Source: Neocallimastix lanati (nom. inval.) (taxonomy: Eukaryota > Neocallimastigomycota > Neocallimastigomycetes > Neocallimastigales > Neocallimastigaceae). Taken from it: 32,500 bases of DNA. The stretch spans positions 597,501 through 630,000 of the forward strand of contig JACVTC010000011.1 in NCBI GenBank assembly GCA_016946835.1, written 5' to 3'. Under the pieces are notes generated by a model, which was not told where the DNA came from, made no database searches, and saw nothing but the letters and a program-made list of their open reading frames with translations. Position 1 is the first letter of the stretch. Each line of letters opens with the position of its first letter. Below, piece by piece: positions 14,236 through 25,999 of this stretch. Both the position numbers and the translations under genes were made by a program.

Positions 14236-14456
14236 ATGAGTGCAACAATTGTAACACCAGGAAAAAAATTAGGAAATGTACAGGAATATAATGTTGGTCC
14301 AGGAACTTATAAAAGAAACAATTATATATATTCATCAACTTTAGGGGAAATATATATTACTAATGACCCTGAAAAAAAAGTAAAATTTTCAAAATTAAAA
14401 GAATTTATATGAAATTTCGGATTTAAAAAATAAATAAAAATAATAATTTAAAAATG

Positions 14457-14494
<38 letters not shown>

Positions 14495-15734
14495 AGAATA
14501 AAATAAAATAAAATAAATAAATAAAAATATATATATATATATAGTGATATAAAATCATTATTAACAAAATAAATGTATTAATTTTAAATTCGATATTTTT
14601 TTTTACCAATTATTATTAATTCTATTAAAATTTAAATTTTTAAAATTTGATAAAATTCTTATTTAATCTTTTAGTTACCATGCATTTCTGTTGTAAAAGA
14701 AAAAGAACAATCAATAATACCAGAAGTTGATAGCATGTAATTAAATTTAATTAAGAAAAATTTAATACTATTTTTTATAAATTAAATAATCAAATTTCAC
14801 GCCAAATTTCAAAATAAATTTCAACAAATATATATACTTATATATACCTATATATACTTATATTCTTTAATTAACAAATCATTTTAATGTTTTTTTATTT
14901 TGATATAAAAAGTGTTACTGGAAAAATTATTCGTGTTAATCCAAAAATGGCAACTTTAGTAATTATGGTTGTTGGAAATAAACCTTGCAAAGATGATTTT
15001 CAAGGAATTATTAGGTATGAATTATACATAGATTAAGTTAAATTTTTTTAAAATTGTTTAAGATTTTAATAAATATATATATATTTATATATGTGTATAA
15101 GAGTACAAGATGTACGTGCTACAGAAAAAGATAAAGTTCAAATCTATCGTTCATTCAGACCAGGTGATATTGTAAGAGCAAGAGTTATATCACTTGGTGA
15201 TCGACATTCATATTATTTAACTACAGCCGAAAATGAGCTTGGTGTAATTTTTGCTCAGTCTATCTCCGGTAAATCTTTTTGATATTTATAAATTTTTTTT
15301 TATAATTTTTAATTTTGTAAATATTAAATAATACTTTTATATTATTACTAAAAATTAAAAAAATTTTATTATTTATGAACTAATAATTTTTTTAGGTGAA
15401 ACTATGGTATGAATTTATTTATTCTTTGTTAATATTAAAAAATATTAATTGTATATATATTAACGTTTTATTATATTTGTATATATAAATTAAAGATACC
15501 GATTTCATGGCAACAAATGATGTGTCCAAAAACAAAGGTAAAATATGAAAAATAAATAAAAATAAAATAAAATAAAAAAAAAAAAAAAAAAAGATAAAGA
15601 CATTTTATTAATAAAATAAATTATTTATTTTAAATTTCTATTAAATCAAATTTACTCAATAATTATTAATTTTTAAACTTTATTTTTAATAATTCAAGGT
15701 TATGGAATATAGAAAATGCGCCAAACCAAATTGA
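14236..15734 (+). CDS. CSL4: Exosome complex cap subunit CSL4 (EXOSC1)
   Basis: Seven exons: 14236-14379, 14675-14736, 14913-15014, 15102-15268, 15396-15406, 15496-15537, 15699-15734. They join in phase to 187 codons plus TGA; human EXOSC1 has 195. The N-terminal domain has the expected P-G-x-x-L and G-x-G-T-Y pattern followed by YIYSS, the central part is the S1 RNA-binding fold, and the most conserved block is [20 protein letters not shown], then TTAENELGV and PISW-x4-CPKT near the C-terminus. CSL4 is one of three S1/KH cap proteins on the exosome ring. It helps thread RNA to the catalytic subunits in 3'-5' decay and rRNA processing, in nucleus and cytoplasm. The ATG at 14236 is chosen because the match to the family begins there; an in-frame upstream extension reads as hydrophobic non-conserved sequence. 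Exon 5 is only 11 nt. Confidence 0.95.
15396..15406 (+). other. CSL4: 11-nt micro-exon of CSL4
   Basis: The micro-exon GTGAAACTATG lies between an AG acceptor (15394-15395) and a GTATG donor (15407). It completes the Gly codon split by the previous donor and adds E-T-M, restoring the conserved run S-G-x-x-M-[IV]-P-I-S-W. Joining exon 4 directly to exon 6 would break the frame, because exon 4 ends in phase 1 and exon 6 starts in phase 0. Confidence 0.85.
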
Positions 15735-16122
15735 ATATATAAAATATCCAGTAATTAATATAAATAATAGAAAATATATATATGGAAGTTCATTTTTTAA
15801 ATAATGGTTGTTATATTAAAGAAATAAATTTTATATAACAAAAAAAATAAAAAATAAAAAAAAAAAATAAAAATAAAAATAATATAAAAATAATAAAAAT
15901 AAAATAAAGATATAAGAATATTAATTCAGATGATAAATCATTATTTATAAATATTCTTTAATCAATTAATATTAATTTATTTAATAATTAATGTTTTTCA
16001 ATTATTTAAAAAAAAAATATATATATATATATATGATTTAATTAATTAAAAAACTTATACGCTAATAAAATATATTACTACAATCATATATATTTAGTAA
16101 TGGAATAGTTTAATAATAATAG

Positions 16123-16178
<56 letters not shown>

Positions 16179-16968
16179 TAAAACTTGAAAATAATGCCTA
16201 ATTCAAAAACTATATTCAGAAAAAAACATAAATAGCATTTCAACATCTTCTCTTAAATTCTTAAATGTGTTATAGTAATTCCTGAAGATGAATGTGGTAA
16301 TGGTATTTGGGAATGTGATTGTACAAACTTAAATTATGATATTAATGTAGATGGATACTGTCTTGATAAATATGGAAAATGTACAATTCTAAAAGCATAT
16401 AAAGAAGATACAGAATATATTTATATATAATGTACTTCTAATTTCTTTTTCTTTTTTTTTTTGTTTTTTTATTAGAAATATAGAAAGAAATTTTTTGAAA
16501 ATTTTAATAACTTCGATTAAATAAAAAATTATCAGATAATTTAATAATTAGTAATTCTTTAAAATTAAAAAAAATTAAGATTATATATAATATATATATA
16601 ATCATAATTAAATATTATTAAATATTAAATATACATTACAATAAATTTATTATTATTATCATTATTAAAAGTATATATTAAATAAAAAAATAAAAAATAA
16701 AAAATATATTTTAGTTACCAACAATTATTAACAATTAAAAATATATTAATTGTTAATACTTTTTTTTTTTTGGAAATAAAAATGTTTTACTTTTTCAGAT
16801 TATATATATATGTGGAAATTTAAATTAATATATTTATATATAAAAAATTTTAATTATGTGGTACAAAATAACTTTAAAAAAAATGTTTTTTTTTTTTTTA
16901 TTTTAATTTCAAAAATATCAATGTATTTTTATTTTTTTTAATGATAAAATAAAAAAAAGAATATTACT
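15735..16968. other. Intergenic, AT-rich, between CSL4 and calpain
   Basis: This stretch is mostly A/T with poly(A), (AAAAT)n and a long (TTA)n run at about 16125-16180. A possible polyadenylation hexamer AATAAA for CSL4 is at 15823-15828, but such hexamers are common by chance here. The only unusual content is the Cys-rich open frame at 16257-16430, listed separately. The rest holds no codon-like sequence that I can see. Confidence 0.6.
16257..16430 (+). pseudogene. Orphan Cys-rich ORF or exon fragment
   Basis: An open frame of about 57 codons ends in TAA at 16428-16430. Its composition is clearly coding-like (Gly, Cys, Trp, Asp) against an A/T background. It has six cysteines after the first few residues, spaced as in small disulfide-bonded secreted modules: CGNGIWECDC, then GYCLDKYGKC about a dozen residues on. 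It has no ATG, but an AG acceptor at 16274-16275 could start it as a terminal exon with first residues I-P-E-D-E-C. No partner exon with a matching donor is visible upstream. It could be a decayed gene piece, the last exon of an unseen short gene, or a relic of the Cys-rich secreted modules common in fungi. I do not recognise the family. Confidence 0.35.
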
Positions 16969-17888
16969 ATGAGTTATAATAATAATTATAATAATAATAA
17001 TAATTATAGGTATTTAAATTTTATAATTTTAGTTACTAAAAAAATAATTTTCTGAAAATATACTAATAATATTACTCTAATTTATATAAATAACAGTAAT
17101 TTTAATGATGAAAGCAGAAAAGAATCAATGTTAATGGAAGCCTTTACTTTGGCTGAACAAGCTGTTTTCGCTGATACAAATAAAATCTATGATGTTGCCT
17201 GCATGTTATATACAGAAGTTGCCCAAGTAATTAATATATATATATATACTTTCACAAAATTATAATTATTAAAAGTATATATGAAAATAATTGAACATTT
17301 ACTAAAAGAATTTTTTTTTTTTTTAATAAAATTATTTTATAAACAATTAATAATTACATTTATCTTTTCAATAAATAATTCTAAAGATATTTTTAACTTG
17401 TCTTGAAAGTATATATTAACATACACTACACTTTCCAAAAATATAAATAATTTAATATAAAAAGATATATATTTTATAACAATAATAATTTTTGAATTCG
17501 AATTATATAATACTTTTGAATTTTCAGATGAAAGAAATTTAAATAGACAACAACAGATAAGAACGAAAGCTGCCGAATATATTAGTAGAGCAGAATATTT
17601 AAAAAGTCAAAAAGAATCTGCTCCAGTGAAACAACCAAAAAGTTTATTAGAAAATTTAATGGAACAAGCATTGGTATTTTATAATAAATGATAAAAAATA
17701 ATAGTTTAAAAAAATAAAGAAAAAAATATTTTTTAAACCCATTATTAATAATATATTAAAATAAATAAAAAATTATTATAATTTAGTTTTCATTTGATCA
17801 AGCATTAAATGAAGATGAAAAAAATAATTATGAGGAAGCAATTTATTTATATACATTATCCGCAGAAACTTATTTAAAAGCAGCAAAA

Positions 17889-17941
<53 letters not shown>

Positions 17942-18674
17942 GAAAATAGCTATTATTATTATTATTATTATTATTATTTTCTTTTTTTTTTCTTTTTTTT
18001 TTTTTTGAATTTCACATTCAAGATCTCATAATTAATCTTATTATTATAAACAATTGAAATAAACAAGAAATGAAAAATGAAGAAGAAAGTAGTAAATTGA
18101 AACAAAAAATTTCAAATATTATTGATAGAGCGGAACAATTAAAAAATATTCAAAGTACATTTAAAGGTAAAATTTATATTTTTTTTTTTCTTTTACAAAT
18201 TACACTATTGTATATAAAATAATATATAAAGTTATATATTATGTATTTATAACAAAATAATTGTCTAAACAAATAAATTATTAATGGAAAAAATTAAATA
18301 AAAAGAACAAACACCTCAAAAACCATTAATCAATAGCAATAATTCTGATTTAACACCACAAGAACTTGAGGTTTTAAGAATATCATCCTATGTAAACAAT
18401 CAAAAGTATCTTCCATGGCTTAGTATGGATTCACATGAAAGATTTTCATATCCAAATTTATTTATTGACCCAGATGGATTATTAGAATTATCCTTAGAAC
18501 AAAAAATTCAATTTGGAGGTTGGAAAAGACCATCTCAAATTATGTCGGATCCTCAAATGATTTATTTTATTTCTAGTAATAGTATTATTCAAGTTAATAT
18601 CACCCTTATATATATATGATTTTAATATGCATCTAAAATAAAATAGAGAAATAGTAATTTAATTATATTAACAT

Positions 18675-18717
<43 letters not shown>

Positions 18718-19652
18718 TATTATCAATTATTATTTTAAAAATATTAAATTTAGGATATCGTTACAGATTGTTCTTTTGTTGCATCTTTATGTGTTTCTTC
18801 AGCATATGAAAAAAGATTTAAAAAACCAGTAAATATTTTTTTTTAAAAAAAAAAAAAAAAAGTTTATATCACCAATATGATTTTTGTAGATACAAACTTT
18901 TTTTTATTTTATTTTTTATAACTTTATATTTAATTATTATTATTAAATATTTTGTAATAGCTTATTACATCTTGTATATACCCACAGAATAAAAATGGAA
19001 AACCAATTTATAATCCTAGTGGAAAATATTTAATTAAATTACTTTTTAATGGAATTCATAGAAAAGTAAAAAAAAAAAAAAAAAAAAGATAATAATTATA
19101 TATATATTTTAAAGAATTTTATAATTTAGTATTAAAATTTAATATAAACCATTTCCCTTCTATATAGGTTATAGTTGATGATTTACTTCCGGTTTCAAAA
19201 AATGGTATAATAATAATAATATAATATTTTATATTTTATATAAAATTATAATATAAATATATATATATATATATTAGGAAAACTTATGTGTACGTATACC
19301 AGAAATCAAAATGAATTATGGGCTAGTATTATTGAAAAAGCTGTATGTTTTATTATTATTGTTATTATTTTAAACAATAAATGAAAAAGAAAAAAAAAAA
19401 GTTAATTTAATAATATTATTATCATTTTTATCAAATATCAATATTTTTTTTATAAAGTATATGAAATTAATGGGTGGATATAATTTTCCTGGATCGTAAA
19501 TTTTAATAATAATTTATATATATATTTAAAAAAAAAATAATAATATAAAATAATAATAATTAATTATTGATATAATAACTATAATAATAATAATAAAAGA
19601 AATCCTGGAATTGATCTTTATGGTAATTATAAAATGATATTAATAATAATAA

Positions 19653-19691
<39 letters not shown>

Positions 19692-20538
19692 ATAAAATAC
19701 AAAAATTAATATTAATTTTCTATGAAATAAATATGTACATATCCATTTTATTTATATATATATATATATATATATAATTAGCCTTAACGGGATGGATACC
19801 TGAAATGATTTTTAATAAGGAGTAAAATTAAAAAAAAAAAAAAAAAATTTGAAATATATAAATTAAAGTATAATTTTATACTTTTTTTTTTATTTATTTA
19901 AGATATATATACATCTGTAGTTAATTAATGGTATATGTTTATTTTAAATATTAGTAAAACTTTTAATCAAGATAGTACATGGAAGCGAATTTTTAATGGA
20001 CTGAATTATGGTGACGCTTTAATTACAGTTTCAACAGTAATTATATATTTATTAATAATAAATAAATTAATAAATATATATTTTTATAAAAATTAATTAA
20101 AAAAAAAAAAATAATAATAATAATAATAATAATAATAATTATAATAATAGGGTGATTTACCACCAGAAACTTGTGAATCGTTAGGTTTAGTTCCTAATCA
20201 CGCTTATGCCGTTTTAGATATAAGAGAAGTTCAAGGATTAAGACTTCTTCAAGTAAATATATATAATTTTTATATATTTTTATATAAATCAAACAAAAGA
20301 AAGAATTAATGAAATTTAAATAATTTATAAAAATATATATATTTATAGGTTAAAAATCCTTGGAGTCATAAAAGATGGAAAGGTTATTATTTCAAAAATT
20401 TATAATAATTAAATTATTATTGAAATTATTATATATAAAATAAAAATTAATAAATAAGTAAATAAAAAATATTTATTAAATTCTATTAATAACATATATA
20501 ATTATTATAATTATTATACTGTAATTTTTAATTTATAA

Positions 20539-20569
<31 letters not shown>

Positions 20570-21202
20570 GGTCCATTTTCACATTTGGATAATAAGAATT
20601 GGACACAATCATTAAAAGAAGCATTAAATTATGATCAATTAGGTGCACTCCAAAATGATGATGGTAAAATTAAATAATAATAATAGTAATAGAATAATGA
20701 TAATAGTGCTTTAAATAATATAATTTTTTTTTTTTTAATAATAATGAACGAAATGTTTAAACAATATTATAAATGACATTTAGGTATTTTCTGGATCAAT
20801 TATGAATCATTATGTACTTTTTTCGATTCTATTCACATTAATTGGAATCCATCATTATTTAAATATCGTTTTGTTATGCATGTGTTAGTATAATTTAAAA
20901 ATGTTTTTTATATAATTTTTTTGTTTTTTATTATAATTGTATAAATTACATTAACATAATAAATAATAGTAATACTAAAATTTAAAATTTATATATATAA
21001 ATATATATATTAATAAATATTTGTTTATAAAATTATAAATTAAATATTTAATATAACATAAATATATTAATTCAAATAAAATAAAGTGCATGGCCATCAT
21101 ATGCAGGTCCTAAAAAGGATCATTATAACATGGGTATTATATCCTATATCACTATATATATTTGAAAAAACTAAATATTTATTTGAATAAATAAACTTAT
21201 AA

Positions 21203-21239
<37 letters not shown>

Positions 21240-21454
21240 GGAAACAATCCTCAATTTGGGCTTAAATTGAATGTCACTGGAAATCAAGGTGCAGCAGTAT
21301 GGTTATTATTATCAAAACATATACTAAAAAAAGTAAATATATTAATATATCATAATATCATATATCATATTTTAATTAAGATATGGATTTTGTTTATTAA
21401 AAATATTATATATATATAAAAGAAAAATTTTAATATTATAATATATATTAATTA

Positions 21455-21505
<51 letters not shown>

Positions 21506-23813
21506 GGAATTAAAAGGAAGAAAATAAAGATTATATTACACTTCATCTGTACGATAATACCCAATGTAAAAGAATTTATTACCCAGGAAAACCATTCATT
21601 CCTGGTGTTTATATTAATAGTCCTCATATTCTTGTAATTTTTTAAAAATATAAAAATTTATAATTATACCATTATTATTATTATTGTTGTTGTTACTATT
21701 ATAATTCTTTTATATATAAATAATTGAGAATCATAAATAAAACAATTAAGATATAATAATAATATTATTATTAATTTTAGCAAAAATTCAAACTCTAATA
21801 TTATAATAATTCTTGTAGGTTCGTTTTAATGCACCACCCGGTTTAACTGAATATACTGTAGTTGTATCTCAAGTAGAAAAGAAAACATCTTTAAATTTTA
21901 CTATTAGAGTATATAGTGTAATTCCTTTTGAATTTTTTGAAATACCCAGAGGAAGTAATTTTGAAAAGAGGGTAATTAAAGGATAAAAAAAGAAAGTTTA
22001 TTTTTTATTTATATTTTTAAAAAATATATAAATCTATTATTTTTATAAATATTTTTATTTCATTTCTTTTTTTAAATTTTATGTATATTCAAAATAAAAA
22101 TAATAATATATCAATAATAATAATGATGCTAATATTAATATATATTAATTATTATTATTAAAAATTTTAAGATATCTGGATTTTGGACTAAAGAAAATGC
22201 TGGTGGAAATATATCACATCCAACTTTCTATCGTAATCCTCAATATAAGCTTAGTATTGCACCAACATTACCTAGTTCAGCGAAGGATGTAAGTCAAGAT
22301 AAAATAAATTTAATTATTATGCTGGAAGCTCCAAAATCTTTCCCTGTTAATATTAAATTAGTGAAATCAGGAAAAAGAATTTCAAAGTAAGCAAATAAAA
22401 ATAAAAAAAAAAATTATAAAAAAATTTATATTTAAATATTTGTTCAATAAATTAAATAATAAAAAATAAAAAATAATAGAAATAATAATCATAAGAGAAT
22501 TATATTATATTATATTATATTATATTATATTATATTATATTATATTATATTATATTATATTATATTATATTATATTATATTATATTATATTATATTATAT
22601 TATATTATATTATATTATATTATATTATATTATATTATATTATATTATATTATATATATTAAAATTTAAAATTAAATCTTTATAATTTATATCAAAAAAA
22701 AGTTGTTCATCTAAAGAACTAACAGGTTCATCCAATTCCTATCGTCATGGTTTTTGTTATTTAGAATTAGATGATATAAAACGTTTGTATTAAAAGAAAT
22801 TTTTTTTTACAAATTAATAATGAAAAATAATAGTATTAATAGTTAAAAATATTTATTTTATCTGTTAACATTACTTATTTATTAATTTTAATTTATTAAT
22901 TTAATTTTCTTATAGCTGATGATTATACAATTATTGTATCTACATTTGATCCTGGATTAATTAGTGGTTTCTTTTTAACCATTGGATGTAGTCATAGTTT
23001 TACAACCTCAATTATACCACCAGAAGGAGAAGTAAACATAAATAAACAAATAAATAAAATAAATATGCATTTTATATATTTTATATTGAATAATTATAAA
23101 ATTAATATAAATAATATTAATATATATATATTATACATCATATATATTGATAGGGATATCAAAAATATATTTTACCGGGTGATTGGTAAAACAATAAACT
23201 AATTCAATATTTTATTACTATTAATAAATAATTAAATACTTAAATAATAATCATAATAAAATCAAAAGTAATTATAATAATAATAATGATGAATATTAGT
23301 AAATATTAATATATAATATATAAATATGTACATATATACATATAATAGGATTGAAAATAAATCCGCCATGGGATGCTCCTTATATAAAGATTATTTCAAA
23401 AATCCAAGGTATATTATAGAAGCCTCTTGTCCAACAAAATTATTGTAAGTAAAAAAAAGATGAATAAATAAAAGTCAAATAATATAATGTATAAAAAAAA
23501 TATATTCATAGAAATGGAAATAAAATAAAATAAATTTAATTATTACGTTATTAATATATTATTATTATTCTATTTATTTACGATGAATCTTTCTTTTATT
23601 TTTTTTTTTTTTAAGTATAAGAATGCAAATTACAAAAATGAATCCAATTCCTGCCATGAATGTTTCAATCTTTGAACGAATTAGTGTCTCTGAAAATAAA
23701 GAGATTATTTCATCGGGACCCTATACCAATACAACTCAAGGTGTAGTAACTAAAGAAATTTTAATTTATCCTGACAAAGGTCAGTAATTTTAAATTCTTT
23801 TCTCATCCTTTTT

Positions 23814-23848
<35 letters not shown>

Positions 23849-24046
23849 TATTTATAATTATTATTACCTATAAAGTATTTACTTATCTATTTATTTCTTG
23901 TTTATTTATTTATTTACTTATTTATTTATTTATTTTATGAAACAGTATATTTTGTTGTATTTTCTACTTGGAAACCCGAACCAGGAAAATTTTTATCTTA
24001 TATCTATGTAGATAATCCCATAAAAATAAAACAAATTATAGAATAA
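16969..24046 (+). CDS. Calpain-7 / PalB (Rim13)-like cysteine protease
   Basis: Thirty exons: 16969-17009, 17097-17226, 17387-17408, 17528-17673, 17787-17889, 18068-18166, 18306-18592, 18754-18828, 18961-19065, 19168-19204, 19278-19342, 19458-19495, 19600-19622, 19782-19821, 19955-20036, 20151-20252, 20349-20382, 20571-20663, 20784-20883, 21087-21133, 21241-21332, 21517-21633, 21819-21971, 22172-22386, 22703-22782, 22916-23031, 23154-23185, 23349-23444, 23616-23779, 23946-24046. They join in phase to 944 codons plus TAA. Two MIT domains (residues about 15-90 and 105-180) should bind ESCRT-III tails. The catalytic core runs about 230-550 with Cys282 ([12 protein letters not shown]), His448 ([11 protein letters not shown]) and Asn468 (KNPWSH), so the triad is intact. 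C2-like domains follow at about 556-677 and 678-814. A further copy fills 815-944, beyond the length of human calpain-7 (813 aa). Fungal PalB/Rim13 works with ESCRT in ambient-pH signalling by processing PacC/Rim101; animal CAPN7 acts in ESCRT-linked membrane traffic. Two MIT domains make this copy more animal-like. The start is the only ATG before the MIT domain in phase. Confidence 0.93.
17387..17408 (+). other. 22-nt micro-exon inside MIT domain 1 of the calpain
   Basis: The segment after the AG at 17385-17386 reads I-F-L-T-C-L-E plus one base and ends at a GTATAT donor. It is required twice over: exon 2 ends in phase 0 and the next exon starts with two bases of a split codon, and the residues complete the second-to-third helix turn of the MIT fold. 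Joining exon 2 directly to exon 4 gives an immediate stop. Confidence 0.85.
19600..19622 (+). other. 23-nt micro-exon in the calpain core
   Basis: This exon encodes N-P-G-I-D-L-Y between split codons, with an AG at 19598-19599 and a GTAATT donor. It links the exon ending in GGYNFPGS to the one starting with ALTGWIPE. The same order, G-G-Y-x-F-P-G-S then I-D-L then T-G-W-I-P-E, is conserved in calpain-7 (established knowledge). Confidence 0.85.
22500..22655 (+). repeat. (TTATA)n pentanucleotide microsatellite in a calpain intron
   Basis: About 31 near-perfect copies of a 5-bp unit fill most of the intron between the exons ending at 22386 and starting at 22703. No coding content. It is the second pentanucleotide array in the window, after the much longer one in the CHFR-like gene. 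Confidence 0.9.
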
Positions 24047-24540
24047 GAAAATAAAATAAAGAAAAAACTTCAAAAGAAAATAAATAATAAAACTTAAAAA
24101 TAGTAAAGAGAAAAATAAAAAAAACCAAATAAATGTATATATATAGATTCAATAAAGAATAAATCCTAAAAAAAAAAAAAAAAAAAAAAAAAATTAGATA
24201 TCATCTTTTTATTTTTTAAAAGAAGGAAATCTATAAGACAATAATAATAAAAAAAAAAAATAAAAAAAAAAAAGTATTTTATTGAAGTATATTGAAACCT
24301 TTTTTCTTTATAAACTTAGAAAAATATATTCAATTAAAAAATAAAAGGAATTAAAAAAAAAATAAAATAAAATAAAATAAAATAAATAAAGTAAAAGTTT
24401 TAAATATTTTAGTCATTTTATTTTATTTTTTATTTTTTATTTTATTTTTAATTTTTTTCTATTGATTAAATAGTACAATGACCTTTCACACCTTTTTTAA
24501 TGTTAGAAACTAAAATCTAAAAACTTAATCAGTAGCCTTT
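24047..24540. other. Calpain 3' flank, AT-rich
   Basis: About 500 bp of A/T sequence after the calpain stop. AATAAA-like hexamers near 24150-24160 lie about 110 bp past the stop and could serve as the polyadenylation signal. Poly(A) runs and (AAAAT)n/(TTTTA)n patches follow. I see no gene. Confidence 0.5.
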
Positions 24541-24768
24541 ATTTATTATTATTTATTTATTATTATTTATTTATTATTATTTATTTATTATTATTTATTT
24601 ATTATTATTTATTTATTATTATTTATTTATTATTATTTATTTATTATTATTTATTTATTATTATTTATTTATTATTTATTTATTATTATTTATTTATTAT
24701 TATATATTTATTATTATTTATTTATTATTATTTATTTATTTATTATTTATTTATTTATTATTTATCTA
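24541..24768 (+). repeat. 14-bp tandem satellite next to the retroelement
   Basis: The unit ATTTATTATTATTT is repeated about 15 times with slight drift (some copies shortened to ATTTATTT) and runs directly into the retroelement coding sequence at about 24769. A short stretch of similar ATTATTTATTT sequence appears again after the element's poly(A) at about 25955-25990. The element therefore appears to sit inside, or at the edge of, this array. Confidence 0.8.
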
Positions 24769-25953
24769 TTCTGCGCAGCCTTACAGATTAAATCATTTGC
24801 AAAATGGAGTAAATCAAACTGTATTATAAAGGATCTTATTAAATCTATTCCCAAAATACCTTATTATTCCTGGACTAAAGAATCTAGAACACTATATAAA
24901 AAAATCAAAAAATATAAATATGAAAAATATGACGATATTTTAGAACGTTACTGGAAATCAGTTGCCAAATTTCAAGGTATTAAAGGTCAAAATTACGATT
25001 GTAATAAGTTCTCAAACAATAAAGCTATAATTATGCTTAGCTTAAAATATCCCCAATTCAACTTAGGGTTTTCGTGGATTATACGTTTACACTGTGGTTA
25101 TAAATACATAAATACAATACTACTATTGCTATTAGAATGGGTAGAGTTTCAGAAGATTGTCCCAAGTCTTGCCCCTGTTGTGGTGAAGATAAACAATCTT
25201 TTGAACATTGGATTTTTAAATGCGATGCTCTTGCATCTTTTAGATGGAATTCTTTAAATTTCATTGATGATATCTATGTTTTATTCCTTAGGAAGATTAG
25301 AGTGTTTAATCCTCTTTCTTCCTATGACTCTATTTCTAATTTTGAAGATTATATCAATCATTATATATACTTGTTCCTTCTTGGTGGGACTTTAGTTTTA
25401 AATGAGCTACATTTCGATAGTGGGGAACAGAGACAATTAAATGAACTTCTTTTCAAAGGTTCATCTGAGTCACCTGTTCCAAAAATTGTGGGCTTGGCGG
25501 AATTCTTAACAAGTGCAATACCTATCATAAGTAGTTCGTTTGAGCTATTATTTGATAGGTATTGCAAAATACCAAACTTATCCAAGAGCGTCGACGTCGT
25601 ACTAATAAGGCATAATGATAATACAGGATCAGCATCTATTTCTACGAAGGATGAATCTTGCCCTAGTAGTTCAATAAATGATGAATCCGGGGAGAGTTTA
25701 GTGGACACCACACTATCTATTTTAAAGATGTTACTTCTAGGTTTTATTTCTTTTTTATTTGTTAGGAAGGGAAAAATTCCCGCATAGTACAACTTGCCGA
25801 AATACATAGTATTTTCGAGCTTTTTTATTTTTTTTTTTTTTTTAAATTTTTTATTATTAATTTCAAATGTACTTTCCACCTACATGTATTTTTTAAAATA
25901 AATTAATAAAGTTTTGGAAGTGTATTCTCTTCCCTGTCTAAAAAAAAAAAAAT
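24769..25953 (+). mobile_element. 5'-truncated non-LTR retrotransposon, copy 1 (3' end of the RT ORF)
   Basis: The segment holds the C-terminal end of a LINE-type polymerase ORF. First comes a basic, Trp/Lys/Tyr-rich region (frame of 24775), then R-L-H-C-G-Y-K-Y-I-N-T. The frame then shifts by one base, at about 25104-25136, into IAIRMGRVSEDCPKSCPCCG and a knuckle with E-H-W-I-F-K-C. A Cys/His knuckle of this kind closes many LINE reverse-transcriptase ORFs (established knowledge). The ORF continues about 190 residues past the knuckle to a TAG ending at 25787, with a conserved block FLLGGTLVLNEL...GLAEFLTSAIPIISSSFELL. An AATAAA at 25905-25910 and a terminal A-run (25940-25953) mark the 3' end. 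Endonuclease and RT core are missing, so the copy is dead. The frameshift is either decay or a sequencing error. Its GC content is higher than that of the surroundings. Confidence 0.75.
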
Positions 25954-25999
25954 TATTTATTTATTATTATTCGTTTATTATTTTTTATTATTATTATAA

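Noticed and set aside
24541-24768. CRISPR-like array or centromeric satellite
   Set aside because: The 14-bp units have no spacers, so it is not CRISPR. It is short and borders a LINE copy, so a simple satellite is the economical reading.
25361-25879. 172-codon minus-strand ORF over retroelement copy 1
   Set aside because: The plus strand carries the zinc knuckle and the block shared with copy 2; the minus frame shows no motif and overlaps the same bases.
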